Of a stretch of DNA of 64,000 nucleotides, positions 1 to 9,732 are shown piece by piece. Position numbers and translations under genes: made by a program. Under the pieces are notes generated by a model. It saw nothing but the letters and a program-made list of their open reading frames with translations, had not been told where the DNA came from and did not search any database. The stretch is from the NCBI RefSeq assembly GCF_019924045.1, contig NZ_JAHXBN010000012.1, forward strand, positions 1 to 64,000. Reading direction: 5' to 3'. Each line of letters starts with the position of its first letter. Position 1 is the first letter of the stretch. Origin of the DNA: Dyadobacter fermentans. Lineage in GTDB: Bacteria; Bacteroidota; Bacteroidia; Cytophagales; Spirosomataceae.

Positions 1-48
1 TTGAACTTGAAAACGCCTTCTGACATGCACAAGCTCAGTGTAGCCTGA
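1..48 (+). CDS. Possible C-terminal tail of an upstream gene (partial)
   Basis: Frame 1 is open from the window edge to a TGA at 46-48 and would encode the last 15 residues of a protein, LNLKTPSDMHKLSVA. The other two forward frames close at once or within seven codons. The stop lies exactly where the purine-rich intergenic array begins, which fits a gene end. The fragment is too short to assign to a family, and it could be non-coding. Confidence 0.3.
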   Translation: MNLKTPSDMHKLSVA

Positions 49-258
49 AAGGGGAAGGAAGGAAAGAAAGAATCTAGTAATAATCTGTCCACTTTTTTCA
101 GGACAAGACAAGGAAAGGGAGGAGAGGGAGAGGAGGACAGGAGGAAGTGCACCATTCTCTAAGTACTGACCCGCTCCAATTGAAAGTTTACACAGTTAAT
201 GCGATAGTCCCCATTCTCCCTTCCTCCTTCCTCCCTTTCCTCCTTCCTCCATTTTCCC
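47..258. repeat. Purine-rich arm and inverted pyrimidine-rich arm (GGAGGA-type simple sequence)
   Basis: The + strand is almost pure G/A at 47-72 and 111-147 (GGAAGGAAAG and GGGAGGAGAGG type words). It is almost pure C/T at 213-258 (CCTTCCTCC type words). The two arms can pair imperfectly around an ordinary centre at 148-212. The same architecture recurs at 27998-28133. No gene is supported in 49-356; the short open frames here are low-complexity. The structure may act as a terminator or be slippage-expanded DNA, which is inference. Confidence 0.7.
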
Positions 259-356
259 TTTTGATAATTCTCCCGCCCCCTTTGCAATCTTTTTTGTTGG
301 AAGAGCCCTGTTCATGCTTTGTTTTAGCACCAGGTTAATTATCGGGCTCTATACAC

Positions 357-1760
357 ATGCTTTTCAATTCCCTTCATTTTATTGTTTTTTTTCTATTCGT
401 TACAACTACCTATTACACATTACCCGGGCGCTGGCGTTGGTTTTCACTCCTAACGGCCAGCGCTTATTTTTATGCCTCATTTATTCCGGCCTACCTGTTG
501 CTGCTGGGAGTGATCATCGTTTTCGACTATCTGGCCGGGATCGGTATTGAGCGGCTATCGGGGAGTTTTCGCAAGGTTACGCTTGCTGTGAGTATCCTGT
601 TCAATGTCGGGTTCCTTTCTTTTTTCAAATATTTTGATTTCCTGAATACCAATATCTCCGGCCTCCTGTCCATGGCCGGTATCGATTATGGGGCTGCAAC
701 CATGGCGGGGTTGTATCCGGGGCTGGCGCTGCCCATCGGTCTGTCGTTCCACACATTTCAATCGATGAGCTACACGATCGAAGTGTATCGCGGCCACCAG
801 CGTGCCGAGCGGCACTTCGGGATTTATGCACTATATGTACTGTTTTATCCCCAACTGGTAGCCGGCCCGATCGAGCGTCCGCAGAATGTACTGTGGCAGT
901 TCAGGCAGCGGATGGATTTTGATTGGGATAACCTTCGGACGGGGTTGTGGTGGATGGTGTGGGGTATGTTCAAAAAAGTGGTAATTGCCGATAGGCTCGC
1001 ATTGGTGACCGACCCGATCTTCGCTAATCCCGAAATGCAGAATGCGGGCAGCCTGGCCGTAGCAGCCGTATTTTACAGTATCCAGATTTACTGTGATTTC
1101 TCGGGTTATTCCGACATCGCGCTGGGGGCTGCCAGAACCATGGGGTTCAGGTTGATGATCAATTTTCGCTCGCCCTATTTTGCGCGGTCAATAGCGGAGT
1201 TCTGGCAGCGATGGCACATTTCGCTGTCGACCTGGTTTCGGGATTATGTCTATATTCCAATGGGTGGAAACCGGCGTGGGCGTTTTAGGACGAACATGAA
1301 TTTGCTGGTAGTCTTTCTGCTGAGTGGGCTATGGCATGGTGCCGATTGGAAATTCGTGATTTGGGGGGCGATCCACGGTTGTCTGCTCATTACCTCGCGA
1401 ATAGGCAATGTCGACAAGGACTATTCTGAGAAACTGCCGGGCTGGTTGCAAACCGCTCTGACATTCGCCGTGGTAACTGTTGCCTGGATCTTCTTCCGTG
1501 CGCACGACGTGGGCGACGCATTCATGATCGTATGCAAGCTCGCGAAGCTTTCATCATGGGATTTACCTAATCTGCCCATCAGCGATGGCGAGATGGGATT
1601 TTGCATGTTGCTGATCGTACTTCTGTTTTTAAAAGAGCACCTCCTTCCCGACTACGTACCTGCGCGGAGGTCGTTCTGGCCGTCGCTGGGCGTAGCCACA
1701 TTGCTCTGTTACTTGTGGGGAGTGTTTGGGAGCAACCAATTCATTTATTTTCAGTTTTGA
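357..1760 (+). CDS. MBOAT family O-acyltransferase (AlgI-like)
   Basis: A polytopic membrane protein of 467 residues, the usual length for AlgI/DltB-type MBOAT enzymes, which carry acyl (usually acetyl) groups across the membrane to decorate polysaccharides. Family motifs include YCDFSGYSDIALG, SLSTWFRDYVYIPMGGNRRG and the LSGLWHG block, whose His at about residue 327 matches the essential histidine of AlgI; a second His follows at about 340 in WGAIHG. The chosen ATG begins with a hydrophobic segment typical of the family. The next gene starts 3 bp after the stop and encodes an SGNH-like protein, so the pair probably form one O-acylation unit. The acceptor polymer is unknown. Confidence 0.93.
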   Translation: MLFNSLHFIVFFLFVTTTYYTLPGRWRWFSLLTASAYFYASFIPAYLLLLGVIIVFDYLAGIGIERLSGSFRKVTLAVSILFNVGFLSFFKYFDFLNTNISGLLSMAGIDYGAATMAGLYPGLALPIGLSFHTFQSMSYTIEVYRGHQRAERHFGIYALYVLFYPQLVAGPIERPQNVLWQFRQRMDFDWDNLRTGLWWMVWGMFKKVVIADRLALVTDPIFANPEMQNAGSLAVAAVFYSIQIYCDFSGYSDIALGAARTMGFRLMINFRSPYFARSIAEFWQRWHISLSTWFRDYVYIPMGGNRRGRFRTNMNLLVVFLLSGLWHGADWKFVIWGAIHGCLLITSRIGNVDKDYSEKLPGWLQTALTFAVVTVAWIFFRAHDVGDAFMIVCKLAKLSSWDLPNLPISDGEMGFCMLLIVLLFLKEHLLPDYVPARRSFWPSLGVATLLCYLWGVFGSNQFIYFQF

Positions 1761-1763
1761 CAT

Positions 1764-2813
1764 ATGAATCCCCTGCTTTCCTCTCTGCGTATTGCCATTA
1801 TGCTGGTATCGGGTATCGTGCTCTGGGTAGGGCTGTCCGACCGATTGCAGCGCAAATTGTATTCCCGCGGCTTCATTCCCGATCAATACCGCTTCGGCGA
1901 TCTCTACAATATCACCAATTTGGAGCAATTCAAAGAGACGCGTTGGACGGAAACCGACGGCCTTGATGAAAATGACAAGCCGCGAATCCGCTCAAAAAAT
2001 GTGGATCTGTACACGATCGGCGATAGCTTCACCACCATGGATACGAGCTTTTATGCCGGCCGCCGTAACCACCACATCTGGCTCGGTACCGGGGTGGATA
2101 CCGTCGCCCTTGATCCGGAAGTACATTCCATTCTGGTAATCGAGGTGATTGAAAGAACAATTCAGGAACGCCTGCGTGAGCACTATGCTGAACTTTATAT
2201 CGATCGCGGGTTTCAGATCCGAGGCAAAAGCAGTCCGGTTATCCATGCCGCTTCCCAAACTGAAAGCAGTTTTTGGGGAAATACTTTGAACCGTGAGATC
2301 AATGAGCGATTGGAATTCCTGCTGTTCAACTTCGAGGCCGCATTGAAATGCAAGGAAATAAAAGCCGATATGATGCTTGCCTGGTTCGGTCGCACACATC
2401 CCGGCTCGCTCATTTCGCGCGACAGGCGGTTTCTGTTCTATGAAATCGAAGCCGATCCGCAAAGCATACTATCGCCATTCACGCCGCTCACCGATGCCGA
2501 CATTGACAGCGTCGTCATCAATATGAACCGCATTCGCACGCATTATTTGGATGCGGGCTTTGAGGAGGTATACTTTTGCCTCATTCCCAATAAAGTGACG
2601 GTGTGTGAGCCGCAACGTCACCCACACAACCACCAGATTACCCGGGTGGAACAAAACCCGCACCTGAAAACCCCACTGTTAACATTGAGTAGGCAGCTTC
2701 GGCACCATCCTGAATGGTACCACAAAAGCGACGGCCACTGGAACGCAAGCGGAAAACGCTTGTGGTTGAAATATGTCAATGATATGGTTATAAGGTGGTC
2801 CACTACTTTTTAA
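1764..2813 (+). CDS. SGNH hydrolase-like protein (AlgX/AlgJ-type) paired with MBOAT
   Basis: 349 residues with one N-terminal membrane anchor (about residues 8-25) and a presumably periplasmic body. Two motifs place it near SGNH/AlgX-like acetyltransferases: the nucleophile block IGDSF at residues 85-89 and the terminal block KSDGHWNASG with D323 and H325 as the likely catalytic dyad. In known systems such a protein receives acyl groups from the MBOAT partner and transfers them to a polysaccharide. The gene begins 3 bp downstream of the MBOAT gene and its last 11 bp overlap the 3' end of the convergent metallophosphoesterase gene. The role is inferred from motifs and pairing; the middle of the protein is not recognisable by eye. 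Confidence 0.75.
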   Translation: MNPLLSSLRIAIMLVSGIVLWVGLSDRLQRKLYSRGFIPDQYRFGDLYNITNLEQFKETRWTETDGLDENDKPRIRSKNVDLYTIGDSFTTMDTSFYAGRRNHHIWLGTGVDTVALDPEVHSILVIEVIERTIQERLREHYAELYIDRGFQIRGKSSPVIHAASQTESSFWGNTLNREINERLEFLLFNFEAALKCKEIKADMMLAWFGRTHPGSLISRDRRFLFYEIEADPQSILSPFTPLTDADIDSVVINMNRIRTHYLDAGFEEVYFCLIPNKVTVCEPQRHPHNHQITRVEQNPHLKTPLLTLSRQLRHHPEWYHKSDGHWNASGKRLWLKYVNDMVIRWSTTF

Positions 2814-5800
2814 CGATTCTCCAAGTGCTGCTTTGCGGCGTTCCGTATCCCAGTTCCAGTACATAAAGACCACTGGGCAACAAGCTCACGTCGATCTCCA
2901 ATGAAGCGCCTGAACCCGTCGTAATCATTCCATTGCGAATCAGCTGTCCGTTGGAGCCCACTATGCGCCACCGAATGTTTTTTTGCCAGGGTCGTTTGCT
3001 TTTCAGTGTGAGCGTCTGGGTGGAGGGGTTTGGGTAAGCAACGATATCCTTGCTCAAAAGCGGGTCCACGCCAACGACCAGGCTAACTGTGACCGTTCGG
3101 CTTCCGGCCACAGTCCCGTAGCCACATACATTGCGGACCGAATCGAGGGTGAAAACGGTAGTCTGTTTTAATGTAAGGATGTGCTCGATGAGCGGATCAT
3201 TGGAGTCACCGAAAAACGTGTCGGTTCCATACCGTAAATAGTAGGCAACTGGCAGAGTGCCCCCCAGCAGCAGATTCATTTTCAGCGTCTCACCTTCATA
3301 AACAGCCATTTTGCTTAATGAGAATTCGGCTTCGGCCGTTTTGCGCAGGATAACCTGCTCGGAAGGTGTAAGTGTGAAATTAACATCGGGATCAACTGCC
3401 CTGACCCTGACCCGATACTGATCGCCCTCCATGAGCGATACGGGTAAGCGTGCAATCAAAGGATTCGCTGTGCCGCTAGCCAGTGTTACAGGTTTGGTGA
3501 AATCTCCGTATACATCCGAAATCTCGGCCGTGTAGGTCCGCTGCCTGTCAGGTCCGGTAATTGCGTAGTTGACTGAAATGGAGTCCCCGTTGCAAAGCGC
3601 CGTTTTCCGTGGAGCGAACGTCAGCCTGACGGGTTTGGCTGCTGAAATAACAGGTTCTTTAACGGCGACCTCAACGTTCCCTGAAATTTGTCCGTAACCA
3701 CAGCCATTTCTGACCGAGATCAGCGTATATGGGCCGGAAGCCCTGGTTTTGGTTTGCAAGATAGTGTCGGCTACTGATGAGGCGCCCTGGGTGCTATCCG
3801 GCAGGGTGTATTGCCATGGGCCGGTACCGGTGAACTGAACGGGTACCGCAATTTTTTCCCCTTTCCAGACTGTATCTGCTGGAGATGGCAGGACCGTCGC
3901 TCCGGCTGGCTCGTTGATCAAAATGGGAGGGCCTTCCTGTTCGTCCATGAATGCGTTTTTGGTAGCTACTTTCACCGCGTAGTTGCCTCGCAGCAGATTG
4001 GCGGGCAGCGTACCAATAATGGGCGATGCCGTTCCTTCCCCGATCGGGATATCGCTGCTTGCGGTAACAAGCCGTGCCTCATAGACGATCGGGAAGCCCG
4101 ATTCATTGCCCGCAGCCGTGAATTGTACGCTTACGGTGTCACCCGCGCAATCCTGTGCAGCAGAAGCGATAGTCCCCAATTTGAATTGCCTGGTCGTTGG
4201 CGGCGGGGCGAGCGTGAGTGGCATGCTGATGAGCTGAGCAGCGAATGTAAACGGGTCCGTGGTCGCGTTGATCGGGTAGACCATGCCGCCCACCGGGGTA
4301 AGGTAGTAGCTCACAAGCAGGTAGTTGATCCCATAGGCAAATCCCTTGTTGCTTAGCGTATAGGTAACTTCTTCGCGCCCGTTGGCAACGTCCTTGGAGG
4401 TGGTAGCAGTAATTTCGGCGGCTTGCCCGTTGATCAGCAATGATTGCAGGCTGGTGGTGTAAGATTTGCGGCTCGACAGGTTTTTGTCGCGCAGCAATGT
4501 TAATTTAAAGCCGGCATAGGTTTGGGCCGATCCATTAAGTATGAAACTTCGCCTGAACCATAGCCTTTCTGCCGGGATAACTACCTTTTCGATCAGTGAG
4601 GTGGAAATCTGGTGCGTTTCGTCATTATGCCCGACTCCGATGGGTGCCTGCGCAGGCATTTCAAAAGGTGCGGCGGAAAATGTCCATGGCGCGATGCACA
4701 GTTTGTCCAGCTTAACCTCCTTCGAGTTGATGCCGGCCAATAGCGGATAGAGCCACTGCGATTTGTAAGGGATTAGCGTGTCCCCGACGATCACTGGTTT
4801 CGGATTGGTCACATTCACGATGAAGGTATCGGCCAGGTAGCCATTCTGGTCCTTGACGTAGAATGTGCTGCTGCTGCCAGGACCAACAGAAAGATCGCGT
4901 ATCCCCGAGGCGAGCAGCTGGCTTGGTTGCTGTGCGGAATACCAATTGTAGGTTCCAACCCATGATGCGGTGAGCTTGACCGCGTCGCCGCCATTTTGGA
5001 TTGTGATCGTTTTTTTGACGCCCACATCTTTCATGACCACGAATGAGTCGGCGATAGTATACATCGGCGAAGTATCCGATTCTTTGATGAATTTGACATC
5101 GAGGCGGTTTTGCTGAAAAACCAGTTCCACGGACCCTCCTTGCTTCACATAAAAATCGGTGGTATTATCGCCTGTCAGGTTGTCGAGTGGTGGATTGGAA
5201 GTGCTGGGGTGTTTGACATCCGAACTGTTTGTGTAACCCCCGTCGACTTCGGAGCTGTTGCTGGGGTTTACCCAGCCCCGGCCGGCCGATCCGGTAAGAA
5301 TATAGGTATAGGCTGTTTCATTGTTCGTTTTGATGTAGGGTTTGGTGGTTGGATAGCGTCCCAGATTGCCATTCCCGCTCAATCCGCCTGTTTGCGTGTA
5401 GTCGCTTGTACGCGTTTGCTGCCCGGTCTTTTTGCGGATCATACCCGCGCGCTCGTAAGCATGTGAATGCGATACGATCAGCGCATCTACGTGGTATTCG
5501 GGAGTTTCCAGAATTGGTAATAGTTTTTCCTGAACCCGTTTCATGTCGTATTCGGTCGGAAAATGCCCGATTGTAGAAAACGGCGGCAAATGGAAGGTTA
5601 CTACGGTCCATTTTTGTTTGTTGGCCTTCAAATCTTTTACGAGCCACTGCACCTGCGGCAGCATGTCGATGGCTGAATTGGCAGAGTCGTCCAGCGCAAT
5701 CGAGTTTTTGCTAAACAGGTCAAAGTAGGAGGTTGTCTGAAATCTTCTCTCCCAGTTCTGACCCACATCAGAGGACTCTACCAGCGGCGGATTCAGCACC

Positions 5801-7170
5801 ACGAAATGAATGTTTCCCTGGTTGAAAGAGTAATAACCCTTTTTGTTATACGTCGGCTCTCCGCCGAATTGCGCGCTGTCGGGATAAGCGAAAGTGGAGA
5901 AGCTGGCGGCGGTTTGCTTATGGTAAGCTTTGCGAATGGGAACCTTTGTCCCGTTTTTATTTATGTAGTTATCATCCGGGTCATAGTCGTGGTTGCCGAT
6001 GACCGTCCACGAGGGGATATGCGACAGAAGCTGTTTGTCGTTGGGCCGGTTGTAGAATTTAAACAAAGTAGTATCCAATGCCGTTTGAAGGCCTTCATAA
6101 GGCGACACATTCGAATTGTCGCCCAGGAAAATAATCCCGTCCACATCCGGGTTGTTCCTCGCGCTCAGATAGGCCAGATAAGCATCGCGCACCTTGTAGG
6201 GGCGTGGGTTCTGGCTTTTACCCGCCCCTGAATCACCCAGCAGCCAGAACCGCCTCGTTCGGGTGGTATCGGAAGGGTCGGGCTGGGTGTGGAAATAGTT
6301 GACCGACGGGTTGTATTGCAACTGCCTGAATTCGTTCCCCGCATAGTAACCGACGCTGTAATAGTACCGGGTATCGGGTGTCAGGTTCAGCAGCGTCACC
6401 ATATGAAGCGTGTCGCTTTTAGTCACAGTTACCTCCTTGTAAATTTCCAGGTCGGGGTTGGAACTGTACCGCACGGTAGCACCTGTGGCGATATTGGTGT
6501 ACCAGCAGACGGTTACCCGGTTGTGCGACGCGAGTTGCAGGTAGGGATAGCGGAATAATGTGGTCGTTTGGCCTTCCAGTTGAGCATCGAAATAGATGTC
6601 TGAGCTGGTCTCCCCGGTTTGATGAAGTTCAACGGCGATGGTGTTGGTTCCGTTTTGGATAAAACTCGCAGAAAGCACCGTATCAATGGTGTAGAGCGGA
6701 GTGCCCACCGGGCTTCCGGCGTAGCCCCGCTGGGATGGAGTCATGTTTTTCCGGGCCACTTCCACGCCACCGAGGTAAATGACAATGCCGTCGTCGAGTG
6801 TCGCGCGCAGGCGCAGGCGCCCATATTGCGATACATTGCTGACGTTGAAGTTCTTTCGAAAATAGAACACGGGATAATTGGGGGTAGTATTGTTGAGGCC
6901 GCGTTGAAGCGTCGTGTTATAGGTATAGCCGCTATTGCTGCCGAATCCAAACGGAGCCTTGGAACTGGCCCAGCTTCCATCATTGAAACCAGGAGCTGCC
7001 CAGCTTGTATTGCTTTGTACGACGCCGTCTTGCACGTATTTCCAGTCCGATTGGTAGGAGACGATCACCTGCGCCGTAGTCCGGCCTGTGATCAATATGA
7101 GCATCCAAATCATGAATTGCCCGGCAGCCATACGCCTCCGGATTCCCTGATGAGCGGATTTCGTTTCCAT
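2803..7170 (-). CDS. Secreted multidomain metallophosphoesterase with T9SS sorting domain
   Basis: A very large (1455 residue) exported protein. In order: signal peptide ending near residue 33 (TGRTTAQ); a jelly-roll-like domain (about 35-200); a fibronectin-III-like domain (about 205-300) resembling that preceding purple acid phosphatases; a calcineurin-like phosphoesterase core with LLGDSGAG (about 312), FLGDN (about 350), GNHDYD (about 391) and HSHAYER (about 566) as metal-ligand motifs; a second beta-sandwich; several Ig-like modules; and a C-terminal sorting domain with AYPNPS and LPSGLYVLEL. It probably hydrolyses phosphoesters at the cell surface or outside. Single gene, convergent with the SGNH-like gene. 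Typical acid phosphatases are 400-500 residues, so most of the length is binding or spacer domains. The substrate is unknown. Confidence 0.88.
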   Translation of the reverse strand: METKSAHQGIRRRMAAGQFMIWMLILITGRTTAQVIVSYQSDWKYVQDGVVQSNTSWAAPGFNDGSWASSKAPFGFGSNSGYTYNTTLQRGLNNTTPNYPVFYFRKNFNVSNVSQYGRLRLRATLDDGIVIYLGGVEVARKNMTPSQRGYAGSPVGTPLYTIDTVLSASFIQNGTNTIAVELHQTGETSSDIYFDAQLEGQTTTLFRYPYLQLASHNRVTVCWYTNIATGATVRYSSNPDLEIYKEVTVTKSDTLHMVTLLNLTPDTRYYYSVGYYAGNEFRQLQYNPSVNYFHTQPDPSDTTRTRRFWLLGDSGAGKSQNPRPYKVRDAYLAYLSARNNPDVDGIIFLGDNSNVSPYEGLQTALDTTLFKFYNRPNDKQLLSHIPSWTVIGNHDYDPDDNYINKNGTKVPIRKAYHKQTAASFSTFAYPDSAQFGGEPTYNKKGYYSFNQGNIHFVVLNPPLVESSDVGQNWERRFQTTSYFDLFSKNSIALDDSANSAIDMLPQVQWLVKDLKANKQKWTVVTFHLPPFSTIGHFPTEYDMKRVQEKLLPILETPEYHVDALIVSHSHAYERAGMIRKKTGQQTRTSDYTQTGGLSGNGNLGRYPTTKPYIKTNNETAYTYILTGSAGRGWVNPSNSSEVDGGYTNSSDVKHPSTSNPPLDNLTGDNTTDFYVKQGGSVELVFQQNRLDVKFIKESDTSPMYTIADSFVVMKDVGVKKTITIQNGGDAVKLTASWVGTYNWYSAQQPSQLLASGIRDLSVGPGSSSTFYVKDQNGYLADTFIVNVTNPKPVIVGDTLIPYKSQWLYPLLAGINSKEVKLDKLCIAPWTFSAAPFEMPAQAPIGVGHNDETHQISTSLIEKVVIPAERLWFRRSFILNGSAQTYAGFKLTLLRDKNLSSRKSYTTSLQSLLINGQAAEITATTSKDVANGREEVTYTLSNKGFAYGINYLLVSYYLTPVGGMVYPINATTDPFTFAAQLISMPLTLAPPPTTRQFKLGTIASAAQDCAGDTVSVQFTAAGNESGFPIVYEARLVTASSDIPIGEGTASPIIGTLPANLLRGNYAVKVATKNAFMDEQEGPPILINEPAGATVLPSPADTVWKGEKIAVPVQFTGTGPWQYTLPDSTQGASSVADTILQTKTRASGPYTLISVRNGCGYGQISGNVEVAVKEPVISAAKPVRLTFAPRKTALCNGDSISVNYAITGPDRQRTYTAEISDVYGDFTKPVTLASGTANPLIARLPVSLMEGDQYRVRVRAVDPDVNFTLTPSEQVILRKTAEAEFSLSKMAVYEGETLKMNLLLGGTLPVAYYLRYGTDTFFGDSNDPLIEHILTLKQTTVFTLDSVRNVCGYGTVAGSRTVTVSLVVGVDPLLSKDIVAYPNPSTQTLTLKSKRPWQKNIRWRIVGSNGQLIRNGMITTGSGASLEIDVSLLPSGLYVLELGYGTPQSSTWRIVKK

Positions 7171-7324
7171 AATGAGTTGAATTGAGGGTTGTTATGGTTT
7201 AATTTACAGTTTTATTTATAGAAAAACTATGATAAAACCAGCATTCTTTTCAAGCGTCCGGCACACTTATTGATAGTAGTCCGCTAAGCGTCAAGCTGCA
7301 CAGATCATCCATCAAACCGTATTT

Positions 7325-8488
7325 ATGGGATTATTTTTCAAAAGCCGCAAACATGCTCCAGCATCCGAGTTGCCCGATTGGTTTTCGGTGCGGGATGGTT
7401 TCCCCTTTTATATCAAAGCGCCGATGGTGCTCATCGGACTTTACCTGTTTTTTTACATTCTCAACGAGCTGCAAGAGATCATTGTCCCGTTCGCATTTGC
7501 CGGGCTGATCGCCGTGTTGCTCAATCCGGTTTACAACCGATTTCAGAAATGGAAGTTCAATAAGATCCTCGGCATTGTGCTAACGATTTTCATCGCCGTT
7601 CTCGTGGTGGCTGGCATTATGTTCTTTCTTTCGTCTCAGATCGTCCAGTTCGGAGATATGATTCCGCAATTGGAAAAAAAGACGATAAAGCTGTTGGGGA
7701 ACTTGCAGGAATGGCTTTCATCCACGTTCGGTATTTCGACCGAAAAACAGAGGAGTATGCTCGACGAGGCGATCAACAACAGCCGTACGTATGTGGGCAA
7801 GACCGTGAACACGCTTTTTGGTATTATCAGCTTTTTTGTGCTCATACCACTCTATATTTTCCTGCTGCTGTTCTATAAGCCATTGATCCTCAATTTTATA
7901 TTTGAAGTTTTTGATGAAAATAACTCGGAACAGGTAGCTGAAATTTTGCAGGAAACCAAGGGCGCGGTGCAAAGTTATATTGTGGGGCTGATGATCGAAA
8001 CGACGATCGTTGCGACGCTGAACTCCATTGCGTTACTCATCCTGGGGGTGCCGTACGCCCTGCTGCTGGGCGTGATTGGCGCGATCCTGAACCTGATCCC
8101 CTACATCGGTGGCATTATCGCCATTGCGTTGCCGGTGCTCATTTCCTTTATTACCAAGGACGGATACACTACACCGTTACTGATTATCGGTGCATATACC
8201 GTGATCCAGTTTCTGGATAACAACATCATTGTGCCCCGCGTCGTGTCTTCTAAAGTATCTGTTAATGCATTGGTTTCCATTTTGGTCGTGCTCCTTGGTG
8301 GCACACTCTGGGGCGTGAGCGGTATGTTTTTGTCGATCCCGTTTGTAGCGGTGTTGAAAATCATTTTCGATCGCATCGACGAGCTGAAACCGTGGGGGAA
8401 ACTGCTGGGAGATACCATGCCCGATGATCCGCCCGCGAAGGTGGTCAATCCGAGTGAGGCGGAGGACAAGGAACGGACATTGTTCTGA
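7325..8488 (+). CDS. AI-2E family transporter
   Basis: 387 residues with about eight hydrophobic segments and the family signature GVIGAILNLIPYIGG in the C-terminal half, followed by the membrane-re-entry-like stretch LSIPFVAVLKIIFDRI. The length is normal for the PF01594 family, whose members include the proposed autoinducer-2 exporter TqsA and Na+/H+ antiporters, so substrate cannot be stated. The soluble middle part (about 110-150) with charged helices is usual for the family. Monocistronic, with a long bidirectional hairpin directly after its stop. Confidence 0.92.
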   Translation: MGLFFKSRKHAPASELPDWFSVRDGFPFYIKAPMVLIGLYLFFYILNELQEIIVPFAFAGLIAVLLNPVYNRFQKWKFNKILGIVLTIFIAVLVVAGIMFFLSSQIVQFGDMIPQLEKKTIKLLGNLQEWLSSTFGISTEKQRSMLDEAINNSRTYVGKTVNTLFGIISFFVLIPLYIFLLLFYKPLILNFIFEVFDENNSEQVAEILQETKGAVQSYIVGLMIETTIVATLNSIALLILGVPYALLLGVIGAILNLIPYIGGIIAIALPVLISFITKDGYTTPLLIIGAYTVIQFLDNNIIVPRVVSSKVSVNALVSILVVLLGGTLWGVSGMFLSIPFVAVLKIIFDRIDELKPWGKLLGDTMPDDPPAKVVNPSEAEDKERTLF

Positions 8489-8532
8489 AAACGAAGAGGC
8501 GGGCATTCGTTCGAATGCCTGCCTCTTCGTTT
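8489..8532. terminator. Bidirectional terminator hairpin
   Basis: A 21-bp stem (8489-8509 with 8512-8532) with one G-T wobble and a 2-nt apex. A-rich and T-rich ends allow termination in both directions. It sits between the convergent ends of the transporter and the propeller lipoprotein genes. Confidence 0.85.
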
Positions 8533-8547
8533 GAAATACATGGTTAA

Positions 8548-9561
8548 TCAATAATCCAGTTTCTTGATCGTGCCGTCGCCAAGGCTGAGAACATAGAAGG
8601 TGCGGTCGCCCCAGCGTTTGATGTCAGTCGGTCTGTCGAGCCCGCTGAACAGCACGTTCCCGTCTTCGTTCAGTACCGAGCCGGTATTGGCCTTGAAACC
8701 CGGAGGATTGCCCGGACCGCCCGGAGGCATCGTGAAGTCGGCGTAATGAAGCAGGAGCGGCTTGTTGTTGACAGTCAGAGTCAAATGGGTAAGGGTCGTA
8801 AAACCGGATTTGTAGGGAACCATCACGCCACTGGTATTCACTTGGTAAATATTTGCGGCGCCCGGCGAGAACGGAAAGCCGGTGAGACTGCTGAGTACGA
8901 ATTGAGTACCATCAAATACGATACCGGTAGGAACCGGATCCCTGTTGGGCGCTACTGGCGGGAAAGTAGTGAACAGGCTGAGCGCGTGTGTGTCCTTATC
9001 TCGCTTGATGACCGCGTTGGCGCCGGCGTCGGCAATGTAAAGGTGCCCATCAGGCCCTTTGGTCAGGCTGAATGCGTTGGAGTTGTTGTCAAACGTAAGA
9101 TTGAGGGTCGATACATAGGCCCTGATATTCTCTTTCGGGATCGTATTCTTGTCAATAGGCGGATTTCCTGAGGCAAAACCAGACACGTCGATAATATAGA
9201 GAAAGCCTTCCACACCATGAAGCAGATATATTGTGCCGTTTTCATAATATAAATGGCTGATGCCCTCCACATTGCCCTGGTTGAAAATGGATTGAAAACC
9301 TGCCACAACGGTGGTCTTGACACCCTGGGGCGTGATCATTACCAATGCGCCGTCGTTATTCCCGGTACCGCCTTCGGTAACCCAGAAACGCCCTTGTTCG
9401 TCGATTACCATCCCGATGGGCGCACGCAGCCCGTTAAAAAAGGGTGAAACAGCGAACTGGGTGGGTTCCGGAACCGGCTCGCCGTGGTCGGTACAGGCGT
9501 CGATGGCGACCAGGCCCGCCATCAGTGCAAATGCAATTAAAGAGAGGAAATGCTTTTTCAT
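8548..9561 (-). CDS. ScyD/ScyE-like secreted beta-propeller lipoprotein
   Basis: The start is placed at the ATG ending at 9561 because MKKHFLSL there begins a lipoprotein signal (positive N-end, hydrophobic core, Cys in VAIDAC), while the 12 upstream codons look non-coding. The mature part has repeated strand motifs of an NHL/SMP-30-type propeller such as PIGMVIDEQGRFWVTEGG, GPDGHLYIADAGANAV and LDRPTDIKRWGDRTFYVLS, matching the ScyD/ScyE-like family of secreted propellers. The family name comes from a cyanobacterial scytonemin cluster, but most homologues have no known function. No operon partner; a terminator separates it from the transporter gene. Confidence 0.82.
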   Translation of the reverse strand: MKKHFLSLIAFALMAGLVAIDACTDHGEPVPEPTQFAVSPFFNGLRAPIGMVIDEQGRFWVTEGGTGNNDGALVMITPQGVKTTVVAGFQSIFNQGNVEGISHLYYENGTIYLLHGVEGFLYIIDVSGFASGNPPIDKNTIPKENIRAYVSTLNLTFDNNSNAFSLTKGPDGHLYIADAGANAVIKRDKDTHALSLFTTFPPVAPNRDPVPTGIVFDGTQFVLSSLTGFPFSPGAANIYQVNTSGVMVPYKSGFTTLTHLTLTVNNKPLLLHYADFTMPPGGPGNPPGFKANTGSVLNEDGNVLFSGLDRPTDIKRWGDRTFYVLSLGDGTIKKLDY

Positions 9562-9732
9562 CGCGGTTGAGTTTTGAGTGGATGTGTAGAAAAGCAATGG
9601 TAGAAGTTGTGGGCAAAAGTAGAAGTTGGCTCCACTTTACTATTGTATAAATGCGTCATTATCAATGGAATTTAGTAAGCGGTAAAGTTTGTAACTTGCA
9701 ATCCAGATATCCACTCCACCACCAAACCGCTC

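Noticed and set aside
147..338. 63-residue proline/leucine-rich frame
   Set aside because: It is a translation of the pyrimidine-rich simple-sequence arm.
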